A stretch of 64,000 nt of DNA from an uncultured bacterium (GTDB taxonomy: Bacteria > Verrucomicrobiota > Lentisphaeria > Victivallales > UBA1829). Positions within the stretch are counted from its first letter, which is position 1. The number at the start of each line of letters is the position of its first letter. The notes below the pieces were generated by a model. That model did not search any database, was not told the DNA's origin, and was given only the letters and a program-made list of their open reading frames with translations. The position numbers were made by a program, and so were the translations under genes. The DNA is taken from assembly GCA_902778895.1 (NCBI GenBank), contig CACYZF010000004.1:133821-197820 (forward strand), in the 5' to 3' direction. Positions 1 to 8,760 of the stretch are shown piece by piece.

Positions 1-518
1 GTGCAGCTCCAGTCGCCGGGGAAACTCACCACGCAGATCAGGCAGATCAGCAGCGTCTTCAGCCACACGCTCCGGATGCGCTCCGAATACTCCACGCGGA
101 GCATCACCAGTCCCCACGCCAGCGTCCAGATCACGCTCGTCTGGCTGTGCCAGCAGAAGGCGTTCAGGAACGAGATGTCGCGGAACCGGATCGCCTGCCA
201 TATCCCGCTGTAGTAGAGCGGCACGAACGGCCGCCAGTCGCTGAACCCGTTCCATTCCGAGACGTACGCGAAATGCGAGATCAGCGCGAAGAGGAACATG
301 CGGAACATGTATTTGTTGACGTTCCGCGTGTGGAAGAATCCTTCCGCGATGAAGAAACACATCGTCGGCATCGTGATGCGTCCGATGACGTGCATCAGCT
401 CCGGCTTCCAGTTCAGCGCATACCCGGGGTAGATCGTCCACGCGATATGGTCGATCGTCATGGCGACGATCGCGATCAGCTTGATCGCGTTCGCATCCAG
501 TATCTTGTAGTTCTTCAT
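1..518 (-). CDS. TraX-family membrane protein (3' end cut by window edge)
   Basis: The frame opens at an ATG at 518 and runs off the left edge, so only about 172 N-terminal residues are present. The visible protein is hydrophobic. It begins with a KLIAIVAMTIDHIAW segment, followed by an IGRITMPTMCFFIAEGF segment and a basic TRNVNKYMFR loop. This order is typical of the TraX family (multi-pass proteins named after the F-plasmid pilin acetylase; chromosomal members are mostly of unknown substrate). No conjugation genes are nearby, so a pilin-acetylating role is not supported. The family call rests on overall pattern; the start is the first ATG and has only a weak upstream purine stretch. Confidence 0.7.
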   Translation of the reverse strand, partial: MKNYKILDANAIKLIAIVAMTIDHIAWTIYPGYALNWKPELMHVIGRITMPTMCFFIAEGFFHTRNVNKYMFRMFLFALISHFAYVSEWNGFSDWRPFVPLYYSGIWQAIRFRDISFLNAFCWHSQTSVIWTLAWGLVMLRVEYSERIRSVWLKTLLICLICVVSFPGDWSC

Positions 519-553
519 ACCGCGTTACACCGCCAATTACACCGCCAAACGGC

Positions 554-1507
554 TCATTTCGGATAATATCCGCCGTTTCGCGGAGCGCCGCGGAATTCGA
601 TTCTTTCCGCTTTCTTCATCGCCTGCAGATGGCGTTCCGCCGTTCTGCGGCTGAGGGAAAGGTTTTCGGCGAGCATTCCCGCCCGGACTCCCGGATTGTC
701 CCTGATGTACTGGAAGATCGACTCCGCCGGATCGTCAGCGTTCTCCTGTGCCTTCACATGTCCGCGCAGGGCGATCAGGATTTCGCGGAGCATGAAATCG
801 ATGAAGATGCCGGAGTCATTCGATTCTGTGCTTCTGCTGATCGCCTGATAGTATTTGTCCTGATTGTTGTAGACCATCGTTTCAACGGGAAGCCGCAGAA
901 AGACGGGATTCCATTTCGCGAGGATCAGGGACTGCCACAGCCGTCCGATGCGTCCGTTACCGTCCGGGAAAGGATGGATGAACTCGAATTCGTAATGGAA
1001 AACGCAGCTTCGGATCAGCGGATGGTCGGCTGACGTTTTAAGCCAGGCGAAAAGTTCCCTCACATGCTGCGGCACCAGGTGGGCGGGCGGCGCCAGATGA
1101 ATGACTTCGCTCTTTTTTACGACGCCCACACCGCCCCGGCGGAATTCGCCGGGATGCTCCATCAAAGCCGCCATCATCATCCCGTGCGCCCGCAGCAGAT
1201 CGTCCACGGAAAAAGGATTCAGTTTCTCCGCGATATCGTAGACCGCGATCGCGTTTTTGACCTCCTGAATCTGCCTCAGAGGCGCGGCGACGCGTTTCCC
1301 GTCCAGGATTTCCGAGACCTGTTCCTCGGACAGCGTGTTGCCCTCGATCGCCAAGGATGCCTGGATCGTCCTGACCTGATTGACCCGGCGGAGTTTCAGC
1401 GCTTCGGTACTTCCCGAACGGACCGTGCACCGTTCCGCGAGCGCGGCGATATCTGCAATCATGTTGACTGCATCCGCTGAAATATGAAATGGCGGCTGGT
1501 AACTCAT
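554..1507 (-). CDS. Fic/DOC family AMPylase-like protein with C-terminal winged helix
   Basis: 317 residues from the ATG at 1507; an open extension upstream would run through the hairpin at 1523-1547 and is unlikely. The Fic signature HPFPDGNGRIGR lies at residues 178-189, giving the catalytic His and the nucleotide-phosphate-binding loop that transfers AMP or another nucleotide moiety to protein hydroxyls. An N-terminal SxxxEG motif (S51 to E55-G56) matches the built-in inhibitory helix of class II Fic proteins, so the enzyme is probably autoinhibited. Residues about 262-317 look like a winged helix-turn-helix (SLSRRTAERHL), common in Fic proteins that regulate their own gene. Target unknown. 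No antitoxin gene is adjacent, which fits internal inhibition. Confidence 0.9.
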   Translation of the reverse strand: MSYQPPFHISADAVNMIADIAALAERCTVRSGSTEALKLRRVNQVRTIQASLAIEGNTLSEEQVSEILDGKRVAAPLRQIQEVKNAIAVYDIAEKLNPFSVDDLLRAHGMMMAALMEHPGEFRRGGVGVVKKSEVIHLAPPAHLVPQHVRELFAWLKTSADHPLIRSCVFHYEFEFIHPFPDGNGRIGRLWQSLILAKWNPVFLRLPVETMVYNNQDKYYQAISRSTESNDSGIFIDFMLREILIALRGHVKAQENADDPAESIFQYIRDNPGVRAGMLAENLSLSRRTAERHLQAMKKAERIEFRGAPRNGGYYPK

Positions 1508-1522
1508 AGAATATGGGGAAGA

Positions 1523-1547
1523 CCCGGGGCGCGGACGACGCCCCGGG
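1523..1547. terminator. Perfect 9-bp stem hairpin between ydbL and the Fic gene
   Basis: CCCGGGGCG (1523-1531) pairs with CGCCCCGGG (1539-1547) around a 7-nt loop. It lies 30-55 bases after the ydbL stop on the minus strand. No U-run follows, so it may be an attenuating or mRNA-stabilising hairpin rather than a full intrinsic terminator. Confidence 0.5.
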
Positions 1548-1578
1548 GGGAGATTCGGCAGATAGCCGAGGGAAAAGC

Positions 1579-2007
1579 TTACTTCTTTTCCGCGGGGGCG
1601 GGTTTCGGGGCCTTGACCCACTTGCCGTCTTCTTCCTGGATGTAGTCGCCTTCGTTGGCCTTGGAACGGATCTGCTTGGCGCGGAGTTCGCCGACCTTGT
1701 CGACGGTGGAGCCTTCCTTCTTGGCGATGGCGGCGTAAACGGCCTTGCGGTCGGTGTTTTCGTCGTCGACGATCTTCTTGTCGGCGTCTTCGATCTTGAC
1801 GTCCTTGCCGTCTTTGTCCTTCATGACTTCGAGGTAGCCGGTCTTGTTTTCGCCGACGGTGCCGGCCTTCTTGAGGGTTTCGATCTTCGGCTTGCGTTCG
1901 GCCATGTTCTTCTTGATGGTGGCGGCGTCGTCAGCGGCGGAAAGGGCCTGCGGGACGGCGAAAGCGAGCGTGAGGGCGGCGATGGAGAGAGCGATCAGTT
2001 TTTTCAT
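1579..2007 (-). CDS. ydbL: YdbL family periplasmic protein (DUF1318)
   Basis: 142 residues with a clean Sec signal peptide (MKKL, hydrophobic core, cleavage near residue 23 in ALSAAD). The mature part has the YdbL pattern: an early K-rich helix, VGENKTGYLEV, then ENTDRKAVYAAIAKKEGSTVDKVGELRA and a closing GDYIQEEDGKWVK. In E. coli YdbL is a periplasmic partner of the YdbH-YnbE inter-membrane bridge for lipid transport. A strong ribosome site (GAGGAG) precedes the ATG. It is the last gene of the ydbH-ynbE-ydbL operon. The Lys/Ala/Pro-rich tail (KAPKPAPAEKK) looks disordered. Confidence 0.88.
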   Translation of the reverse strand: MKKLIALSIAALTLAFAVPQALSAADDAATIKKNMAERKPKIETLKKAGTVGENKTGYLEVMKDKDGKDVKIEDADKKIVDDENTDRKAVYAAIAKKEGSTVDKVGELRAKQIRSKANEGDYIQEEDGKWVKAPKPAPAEKK

Positions 2008-2037
2008 GGTAAAAATCTCCTCAGAATGTGGTTCGGA

Positions 2038-2229
2038 TCAAAGTGCGTCGAGGTCGCCGAAGAAGTCGTCGAGGGCTTTTTCGATGCGGATGTTGATGTC
2101 GAGCGTGATGTGCACGGGCTTGATCTCGATCGGCTTGACGTCGACTTCGTTCTGCGTCCGGATGCAGGACGATGCGCCGAAGCCGAGCAGGACGGCCGCG
2201 GCGGCGAGGATTGGCAGGAATGATTTCAT
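2038..2229 (-). CDS. ynbE: YnbE-family outer-membrane lipoprotein
   Basis: 63 residues. A signal sequence ends at a Cys in GASSC (residue 22), giving a lipoprotein with a mature part of only about 42 residues. The mature part alternates hydrophobic and charged residues (VDVKPIEIKPVHITLDINI) as expected for a beta-strand chain. In E. coli YnbE multimerises and caps the C-terminal end of YdbH at the outer membrane, completing the periplasmic groove. Its position between ydbH and ydbL is the same order as in enterobacteria, which makes the call firm despite the small size. Confidence 0.87.
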   Translation of the reverse strand: MKSFLPILAAAAVLLGFGASSCIRTQNEVDVKPIEIKPVHITLDINIRIEKALDDFFGDLDAL

Positions 2230-2305
2230 GGTTTGGATTCCTTTCCCGGTTGAGGGTGTTTGTTGAGGTTTATATGGTTGCTGTTTGTGTTAACAGGTTG
2301 AGGGT

Positions 2306-5300
2306 TCAGGGTATCGTCACTCCGCCTACTCCGCCTTTGGAGAAGATCTGCTGGAAATAATCGGCGAGCTCCATCGCCTTTCCGTACATGTTCACGTTCG
2401 TGTCCAGGCGGATGCCCTGGAAGAGGCACGGGGTGGGGGACTTGATGAACGAGGCGGTGTTCTCATCGAACGCGTAATAGAGGGCGCGGTTCGGACGGCC
2501 GTCGAGCGAGAGCTCCAGTTTCATGTTCTCTTTGTCCGGGCCGACGGACTGCAGGCGCATGCGGACCCAGGAGTAGGTGAAATCCTTCAGGGCGTCTTTC
2601 GCGAGTTCCATCTCGATGCCGGTGCCGGCGTTCGTCAGCGCCTCGTCGAGTTCGCCCTTGATCACGCCGTTCTCGCCGGGGGTGGAGAAGAGGAACGCGT
2701 CCTCGAAATAGATGTTGTCGATCTTCGATTTGCCGAGCGCGTCGGTCTTTTGCACGAGCACGACCGGGATAGTGCCGTTGATGGACCCGCTTCCGTTGAT
2801 CTGACCGAGCCCGATCTGGGTAAGGAAGAGCGGCATTTCCAGACGGTCGCAGTACAGCACGGCCTCGGTGGTCGTCTGGCCGATGCGGTACGTGATGCCG
2901 CCGAGGCGGATGTGGCCGTTGCACCAGTCGAGGCGGGCGTTTTCGATCTGCCAGGTGTCCGGGGCCTCCATGCGGAACGTGGCGAGCCCCGCTCCGGTCT
3001 CGATCTTGTCGTACTTGACGGATTTGAAGGAAAGCGTCTGGCCGGGCGCGGATTTGAGGATGGAGATTTCCGGCACCTCGAATCCGAGGCCGATGCCGCG
3101 CACCTCGAGTTTCTGCTCGGGGATGAAAAGATCGGCGTCGGCGATGCGGAACTTCGCGCTGCCGGTGGTGGTCTTCGGCAGGATTTTATACACGGCGTCG
3201 GCGGAGAGCTTGCCCGTACACGATATCTCTTCGAACTGAGGCAGAAATTTTGCGAGGTCCTTCGAGAGGTCGGCCTGCTGTTCCGGGACGTTCAGTCCGC
3301 ATTCGACCTCGACCCCCGCGCCTCCGCCGAGCGCGACGTTTGCGTATATCTGCCCGTCGATAGAGAAAAGTTTCGCGTCCGTTTTCAGGCGGAACGTCTT
3401 CGCGGCGTCGTCCCACTGGACCGTGCCGTCGAGCGAGGCCGCCTGAACGCCGTTGAACTCGAAATCGCCGAGCGAAATCCTGCCCGTGCGCGGCTCGGCG
3501 GGCGCGTCTTTTTCTGCGTTGTTCTCTTCCGCCTCGGCGAGCGCGTAGTCGAACGGGAAATCCCAGTGGAGGTTCTGCGCGAGGAGCTTGAGTTCGGGCA
3601 TGGCGAGCTTGGAATCGGGGCAGGTGACCGCGCCGGAGAGGACGCCCCTGCCTGTGTCGAACGCCGCGTTCAGGCCGAGCTCCGGTGCATCGTAGGTGAG
3701 GTTGGCGGCGTCCTGCTTGAACTGGAAACCGGCGATCTTCCCGTCGGCCTTGTATGTTTGTCCGTCCTCCGATTTGGCGTCAAATGAAAGCGTGTCCGCC
3801 TTGCAGGTCATGCCATCGAGCTCGGCGAGGAGCTTTCCGCCTTTGAGTTCGGCGGATGCCTTTTCGATGCCGTCGGTCAGCCTGACGCCGGCCTTGAAGG
3901 ATTCGGGCTTGAAGGAGACCTTCATGCCCTCCTTCTCGAAATCAAGTTCCCCGTCCGTGAGGCGGATGGTCGCGCCCTGAAGCTCCCCGGTCTTGAGGAA
4001 GCCCATATCGATCATTTCCGGCCTGAGGGAGACGGTCATGCCGTTGTATTCCGCGCGAAGGTCTCCGGCGATGATTTTGAGGGAACCCATCATCTGTCCG
4101 CCGTCCATGTTGAACTCGCCCGTGATCTCTCCCCGCCGGAAGGACGCGGTCAGATCCTTGAGCCCGGGAGCGAACGCGCCGCCGTCGAATTCCACAGCGG
4201 GCGCGATGCTGAAGCGGGATTGGACGGCCATTCCGTCGCGCCGCATGTCCAGGCAGGCCAGGAAGGGGCCGAAGCCGGCGGAGACGTCGATGCCCTTGTA
4301 TTTTGCCTTGAGGATCGGGTGGTTTTCAAGTTGGATCTCAAAAAATTTCTTCTCTTCGTCCATGATACCGCTGAAGCGGAACTGCGCGGGCTCGGACTCG
4401 GCGACGGTAAACTGGAATCCGCCGCCGACGATGCGTTTCGAAAGCGAGACGGTCGCATTGAGCTTGTCAAGCTCGAACGGGATCCCGTCGTATTCGCCTT
4501 TCAGCGTGCCGAGCGTGAAGACGATGTCTTTTTCCGTTTTGGGTGGGTTCATAGGCTTCACGGTCGGGATGAGGCGCGGGACCGTCTTCAGCGAGAACGG
4601 CGCGGCGGAATCGATGCGGAGTCCCTGCGGCGTACGGTAGGCGAACGTAAGTTCACCATTGAGGTCGAGGGACGAATTGTCAAGTTTCTCCACGTTCAGG
4701 CTGTTCAGGTCGATCTCCGCCTTCGCGCTCAGAGAGACGCCTGCGCGGAGTCCGCGCGGCAGGCCGGACCGGACCGTGCCCGGCAGGGCCGAGGTGGCGA
4801 GGGAGAAATCGTCGAGGTTCAGCTCGACCTTCTTTTCTTTGTGCAGATAGACGGCCTTGCAACGGATGCCGTTCGTCGCGAAATGGACCATGAGCGAGCA
4901 TTCGAGCCTGTTCCAGCCCTGTTCCGGGTCGGGCGTGACCGTGACGGCGTACGGGATATGGAGATTGTCCACGGCGTCCTCGCCGCGCGCCACGGCGGCC
5001 AGGCTGCCGGAGAGGGATATCTTCCCGACCTTCACCGGGATGACGGCGTTGAGGTCGTCCACCGGGGCGGATTCTTCCTTCTCCTCCTTTTCATCGGACT
5101 GGAACGACTTCGCGAAGAGGTCGTAGGCGGGGATGGAGATGGAACCGTCTGAATAATCCGCCGTGACGTCGCAGTTCTCGATGTCGATGGATTCGATGGT
5201 CCGGTCGCGCAGAAGCGAGATCGGGGAGTAGCGGATGGAGAGCGACCCGATGCTTCCGACCCTCATCGGCCTGCCGTCGCGGGTGTTGTCCCTGATCTTG

Positions 5301-5635
5301 CAGGCGACTTCCGCCGAGGTCAGGCTGATGGTCTTGATGCGGAACTCCACGCCGCCGCCCTCGGCGAGCGGCTGAAGAAGCTTGTTGATGTCCTGTTCGA
5401 GGAAGTGCGGCAAACATGCAAGCTCGACCAGCGCGCCCAGCAGGAGCAGACACAGGAACAGCAGCAGGCCGATCGCCCATTTCGCGCGACGCGGGACCGG
5501 CTGTTTCTTTCCGGGAGCGGACGCGGCGGAGGAACCGGACGTTTTCTTGTCCGGCTCGGATTTCCGCTTGTCGGCCACGGAAGAGTCCGGCGTCCCGGCT
5601 GGGACGGTCTTTTTTTCAGATTCGGATTCCGGCAT
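2306..5635 (-). CDS. ydbH: YdbH-family AsmA-like inter-membrane lipid transport protein
   Basis: 1109 residues. An N-terminal cytoplasmic tail of about 50 polar residues is followed by one membrane helix (about 52-72, AIGLLLFLCLLLLGALVEL). A very long periplasmic beta-rich region follows, full of repeated GELQGATIRLTDGELDF-like strand patterns, as in the repeating-beta-groove (AsmA/TamB/YdbH) proteins that move phospholipids across the periplasm. The C-terminal part (GSGSINGTIPV, then GVIKGELDEAL) matches the YdbH/'dicarboxylate transport' family end. E. coli YdbH is about 880 residues, so this one is longer, mostly through extra beta repeats. First gene of the trio with ynbE and ydbL; a promoter lies at 5712-5739. 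Confidence 0.85.
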   Translation of the reverse strand: MPESESEKKTVPAGTPDSSVADKRKSEPDKKTSGSSAASAPGKKQPVPRRAKWAIGLLLFLCLLLLGALVELACLPHFLEQDINKLLQPLAEGGGVEFRIKTISLTSAEVACKIRDNTRDGRPMRVGSIGSLSIRYSPISLLRDRTIESIDIENCDVTADYSDGSISIPAYDLFAKSFQSDEKEEKEESAPVDDLNAVIPVKVGKISLSGSLAAVARGEDAVDNLHIPYAVTVTPDPEQGWNRLECSLMVHFATNGIRCKAVYLHKEKKVELNLDDFSLATSALPGTVRSGLPRGLRAGVSLSAKAEIDLNSLNVEKLDNSSLDLNGELTFAYRTPQGLRIDSAAPFSLKTVPRLIPTVKPMNPPKTEKDIVFTLGTLKGEYDGIPFELDKLNATVSLSKRIVGGGFQFTVAESEPAQFRFSGIMDEEKKFFEIQLENHPILKAKYKGIDVSAGFGPFLACLDMRRDGMAVQSRFSIAPAVEFDGGAFAPGLKDLTASFRRGEITGEFNMDGGQMMGSLKIIAGDLRAEYNGMTVSLRPEMIDMGFLKTGELQGATIRLTDGELDFEKEGMKVSFKPESFKAGVRLTDGIEKASAELKGGKLLAELDGMTCKADTLSFDAKSEDGQTYKADGKIAGFQFKQDAANLTYDAPELGLNAAFDTGRGVLSGAVTCPDSKLAMPELKLLAQNLHWDFPFDYALAEAEENNAEKDAPAEPRTGRISLGDFEFNGVQAASLDGTVQWDDAAKTFRLKTDAKLFSIDGQIYANVALGGGAGVEVECGLNVPEQQADLSKDLAKFLPQFEEISCTGKLSADAVYKILPKTTTGSAKFRIADADLFIPEQKLEVRGIGLGFEVPEISILKSAPGQTLSFKSVKYDKIETGAGLATFRMEAPDTWQIENARLDWCNGHIRLGGITYRIGQTTTEAVLYCDRLEMPLFLTQIGLGQINGSGSINGTIPVVLVQKTDALGKSKIDNIYFEDAFLFSTPGENGVIKGELDEALTNAGTGIEMELAKDALKDFTYSWVRMRLQSVGPDKENMKLELSLDGRPNRALYYAFDENTASFIKSPTPCLFQGIRLDTNVNMYGKAMELADYFQQIFSKGGVGGVTIP

Positions 5636-5711
5636 GATGCGTTCTGTATTTGATATTCGGGCGATGGATTGAGAGAAAAGGGTGCAATATCCCCTTACTG
5701 ATACTACAAAT

Positions 5712-5739
5712 AATATACAGTCCGAAGGTTCAAATACAA
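5712..5739 (-). promoter_or_regulatory. Promoter of the ydbH-ynbE-ydbL operon
   Basis: On the minus strand TTGTAT, a 16-bp spacer and TATATT, about 75 bases before the ydbH ATG. Matches the promoter style seen across the window. Confidence 0.6.
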
Positions 5740-5868
5740 CCGGTCCGGCAGGCTTTTTTCGCTTTTTTTGTTGCCGCGGACCGTGGATGATTTATTCCGT
5801 CGCGACAGACCGAATGCTGAAGCATCTGTGTGTTCTTGCAGAAAAAATACGGATTTCGTTTTTTTCCG

Positions 5869-5897
5869 TTCGCATTTTTCCGTCTGTGCGTTATATT
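5869..5897 (+). promoter_or_regulatory. Promoter of the FtsQ-like gene
   Basis: TTCGCA, 17 bp, TATATT followed by AAAAT. It predicts a start near 5905, downstream of most in-frame upstream start codons. This supports the GTG at 5934 as the real start of the next gene. Confidence 0.6.
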
Positions 5898-5933
5898 AAA
5901 ATAATCTTATACGTTGGAACCCTCTGTTTTCCG

Positions 5934-6836
5934 GTGACGCCAGTGAAACCTTCTCCGCCAGTTTCTGATGAATTGAACAATACGCCCCGTCCGGGCCTTT
6001 CCAAAAAAGCCAAGTTCTGGATCGGGCTTTCCCTCGCCGTCTGCATCCCGTTGATCATCGGCGTTCTCCTGTGGCTCGCCTACCTCGCACTTTTCCCGAA
6101 CAATCCGCGTCTTGTCGTGAACAGTATCCGCCTTGCCGGAAATTCCGGCTACTGGAGCCCGGCCGATCCCGACGAACGCCAGGCGCGCATGGACCGCATC
6201 CTTTCGATCCTCCGCGTCCGTCCCGGCGAGACTCCGATGTTTTCGGGCAGGAAGGAATATGATCTCGCCGCGATGGCCGCGAAGCTCCGTTCGGAGATAC
6301 CCGAGCTCGAACGCGCCGACATCCGCCGCGTTCTGCCGGACCAGCTGATCTTCGAGCTGCACGAGCGCATCCCCGTCGCGAACCTCGGCGCAAACTTCTA
6401 TATCGACGATTCCGCGACCGTCCTCGACAAATCTTCCTACTACGACGTTTCCGGTTCGCTCCCCGCGCTTTCCTGCAAACCGTCGGCCGTCCGTGCCTCG
6501 CATGAAGCCGATCCCTTCAAACGCGGCGAGATCCTCAACGATTCCTCCATCCGCACCGTGCTTGACTTCCTCCGCCTCACGCGCCTGGAGTTTACCGATG
6601 TGCATCCGAAGCTCGTCTACATCTCCCAGGATTTCATCCAGTGCGATCTCTTCTACAGGAACGATCCCGGGGCGTTCACCATCCTGATCCCGCTCCGCGT
6701 CCGCGAGGAACAGCTCCGCGACGATATTTTCGGGCGGCTTCTTCCGAAACTGGAATCCTCCGTCCGGAACCACGAGGAGGAACGTTCCCTGGACCTCCGG
6801 TTCAAGGACCGCATCATCGCGAAGAAACGCGGCTGA
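5934..6836 (+). CDS. FtsQ-type POTRA-domain membrane protein
   Basis: About 300 residues from the GTG at 5934 (a second GTG at 5943 is equally possible). A short Pro-rich cytoplasmic tail is followed by one membrane helix (FWIGLSLAVCIPLIIGVLLW). The POTRA-like segment then begins with VVNSIRLAGN and ends at the diagnostic ADIRRVLPDQLIFELHERIP. This is the FtsQ/DivIB layout: a single-pass divisome protein that links early and late division proteins. It is not next to ftsA/ftsZ or mur genes here, so the divisome role is by family resemblance only. The spacing inside the POTRA is longer than in E. coli FtsQ. Confidence 0.7.
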   Translation: MTPVKPSPPVSDELNNTPRPGLSKKAKFWIGLSLAVCIPLIIGVLLWLAYLALFPNNPRLVVNSIRLAGNSGYWSPADPDERQARMDRILSILRVRPGETPMFSGRKEYDLAAMAAKLRSEIPELERADIRRVLPDQLIFELHERIPVANLGANFYIDDSATVLDKSSYYDVSGSLPALSCKPSAVRASHEADPFKRGEILNDSSIRTVLDFLRLTRLEFTDVHPKLVYISQDFIQCDLFYRNDPGAFTILIPLRVREEQLRDDIFGRLLPKLESSVRNHEEERSLDLRFKDRIIAKKRG

Positions 6837-6916
6837 TTTCCGGCTGAGAGCGCTCGTTCTTACATCCGGTTGCCGCCCCTTTTGCGATCATTTTCTGTTT
6901 TTTCATTCCGCGGTCT

Positions 6917-6945
6917 TTGAAAAAAACGGTTTGATATGCTATATT
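6917..6945 (+). promoter_or_regulatory. Promoter of the FAD oxidoreductase gene
   Basis: TTGAAA, 17 bp, TATATT. A small hairpin (GACGTT/AACGTC, 6964-6979) lies in the roughly 90-base leader. Confidence 0.65.
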
Positions 6946-7040
6946 GATGCAAAGGATGCCGTTGACGTTGAAAAACGTCCTCGTTTATCCGTGATCTCCG
7001 CCTCAAAAATGAGCTTACAACCCAATGTCGTGAGGAACGT

Positions 7041-7997
7041 ATGAAAATTGCAGTCTGCGGAGCCGGAGCCGCCGGATCCTACGCCGTGAAGCGCCTTCGC
7101 CTCAATCTCCCCGAAGCCGAAATCCTGCTCTTCGACGCCGCGCCCGTCGGGTTCTACGCGAAAATGCGCCTCCCCGAATACCTGGCGGGCACGCTCCCTC
7201 GCGAAAAGCTCATCCTCTCCTCGCCCGAACAGATGACGGACTGGGGCGTGGAGCTTCATCTCGGCGAACCCGTAACGGCCATCGATCCCGCCTCGCACAA
7301 GCTCACGACCGTTGTCGGGGAATATATCTGGGACACCCTCGTGCTGGCAGTCGGCGCGCATGCGTTTGTTCCGCCGATTCCGGGCCTCTCCGCCAGTTCG
7401 CGTGTGCACGTTCTCCGCGAGCTCCCGGACGCAGACGCCCTGGTCGCGCTCTGTGAACCGGGCCTGAACGCCGCGGTCATCGGCGGCGGCCTGCTCGGTT
7501 TGGAAGCCGCCTGGTCGCTCCATAAACGCGGGCTTGCGGTTTCCATCATCGAGACGGCGCCGCGTCTGCTCCCGCTTCAGATGAACGAGGAAGAATCCGC
7601 CGTGCTGCTCTTCAACTTCACGAACGCCGGATTCAATGTCTACGTAGGTGCGGCTGTCGACCGTTTCGACGATGCCTCCGCTCAACTTTTCCTCAAGGAC
7701 GGTACGGCGGTTCCCGCCTCGCTCGTGCTCGTTTCCGCCGGGATCCGCGCCAACCTCGAACTCGCGAAGAACGCCGGGCTCGCCTGCAACCGCGGGATCG
7801 TCGTGGACGTCGCGCTCCGGACCTCCGCGCCGGACGTCTATGCCGTCGGCGACTGTGCCGAGCTGAACGGCGTGATCGTCGGCCTCTGGCTCGCCTCGAA
7901 GGACCAGGGCGAAGCCGTCGCGGACATCATCGCGGGCAAGATTTCCGCCATGCCGCCGAAGACTTACCGTCCCAAGCCCAAACTTCCCGCATTCTGA
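7041..7997 (+). CDS. FAD/NAD(P)-dependent pyridine nucleotide-disulfide-type oxidoreductase
   Basis: 318 residues. Two Rossmann motifs are visible: GAGAAG at residues 7-12 for FAD and GGGLLGLEAA near residue 150 for NAD(P)H. The closing YAVGDCAEL contacts the FAD ribityl chain. The layout and length (no dimerisation domain and no redox CxxxxC) resemble rubredoxin/ferredoxin reductases or the N-terminal part of NirB-type proteins. Likely role: electron transfer from NAD(P)H to a small redox protein, but no partner is encoded next to it. Single-gene unit from its own promoter. Confidence 0.85.
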   Translation: MKIAVCGAGAAGSYAVKRLRLNLPEAEILLFDAAPVGFYAKMRLPEYLAGTLPREKLILSSPEQMTDWGVELHLGEPVTAIDPASHKLTTVVGEYIWDTLVLAVGAHAFVPPIPGLSASSRVHVLRELPDADALVALCEPGLNAAVIGGGLLGLEAAWSLHKRGLAVSIIETAPRLLPLQMNEEESAVLLFNFTNAGFNVYVGAAVDRFDDASAQLFLKDGTAVPASLVLVSAGIRANLELAKNAGLACNRGIVVDVALRTSAPDVYAVGDCAELNGVIVGLWLASKDQGEAVADIIAGKISAMPPKTYRPKPKLPAF

Positions 7998-8050
7998 GTT
8001 CAAATCAAATATACGTTCCGTCTTCCCGTCTCTCTAGAAAGCCTCCTCCC

Positions 8051-8536
8051 ATGTCCGTTGAAATCGAACGCAAATTCCTCGTCAAAGACCTTTCCTGGAA
8101 AAATTCCGCAACCTCATTCAAAGAGTTTCAGCAGGGGTATTTCCCCACGGGCGACGGCGTGACGGTCCGTGCCCGCATCGCGGGAGACAAAGCCCGCCTC
8201 ACGATCAAGGGCCCTGTTTCCGGCATTTCCCGCGCCGAGTTCGAGTACCCCATTCCGATCGCGGACGCCGTCGCTTTCCTTTCCAGTTTCTGCACCAAAC
8301 CCGTCATCCTCAAACGGCGCTGGTATGTCCCCTTCTGCGATTTCACGTGGGAGGTCGATGAATTCGCCGGGAAAAATGAGGGACTGATCGTCGCGGAAAT
8401 CGAGCTCGATTCTCCTGACCGCGAGTTCCCCGCGCCCCCGTGGCTCGGACGCGAAGTCTCCCACGAACCCAGGTTCCGCAACTCCCGCCTCGTCCGGCAT
8501 CCGTATTCCGAATGGACCGACGAGGAAAAGCGGTGA
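8051..8536 (+). CDS. CYTH-domain protein (triphosphate tunnel metalloenzyme)
   Basis: 161 residues, the full length of a stand-alone CYTH protein. The family signature EIERKFLV is at residues 4-11. Further conserved tunnel residues follow: VRARI, LTIKGP, LKRRWYV, WEVDEF and AEIELDS. Bacterial members hydrolyse inorganic triphosphate or organic triphosphates; some are class IV adenylate cyclases. The sequence alone does not separate these, though short single-domain PVC and firmicute members are usually tripolyphosphatases. It follows the oxidoreductase by 53 bases with no clear ribosome site. Confidence 0.85.
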   Translation: MSVEIERKFLVKDLSWKNSATSFKEFQQGYFPTGDGVTVRARIAGDKARLTIKGPVSGISRAEFEYPIPIADAVAFLSSFCTKPVILKRRWYVPFCDFTWEVDEFAGKNEGLIVAEIELDSPDREFPAPPWLGREVSHEPRFRNSRLVRHPYSEWTDEEKR

Positions 8537-8628
8537 ACTGAAGTTCGCTGAATAAAAAAAGTTCGACTTCATCCAAATAGTTTCCCTTTTTTCTTTCGCC
8601 GTGCATGCCTGTGAGACGCGCGAGCGTT

Positions 8629-8698
8629 TGCGCGTACGCATATACGCCCGTACGCCCGCAAGTTTCAGTAAAACCGAATATCAATTTACTGAAACTTG
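8629..8698. repeat. Alternating Pu-Py tract plus 14-bp inverted repeat, copy 1
   Basis: A 19-base strictly alternating purine-pyrimidine tract (8629-8647) precedes the inverted repeat CAAGTTTCAGTAAA (8659-8672) / TTTACTGAAACTTG (8685-8698), which is perfect over 14 bp with a 12-nt loop. It is followed by AAATCCGGC. Confidence 0.8.
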
Positions 8699-8760
8699 AA
8701 ATCCGGCGTTATGATCCAGCCTCATTGATCCCGGTCGTCCTTCGCGGTTGTTCGTGTTAT

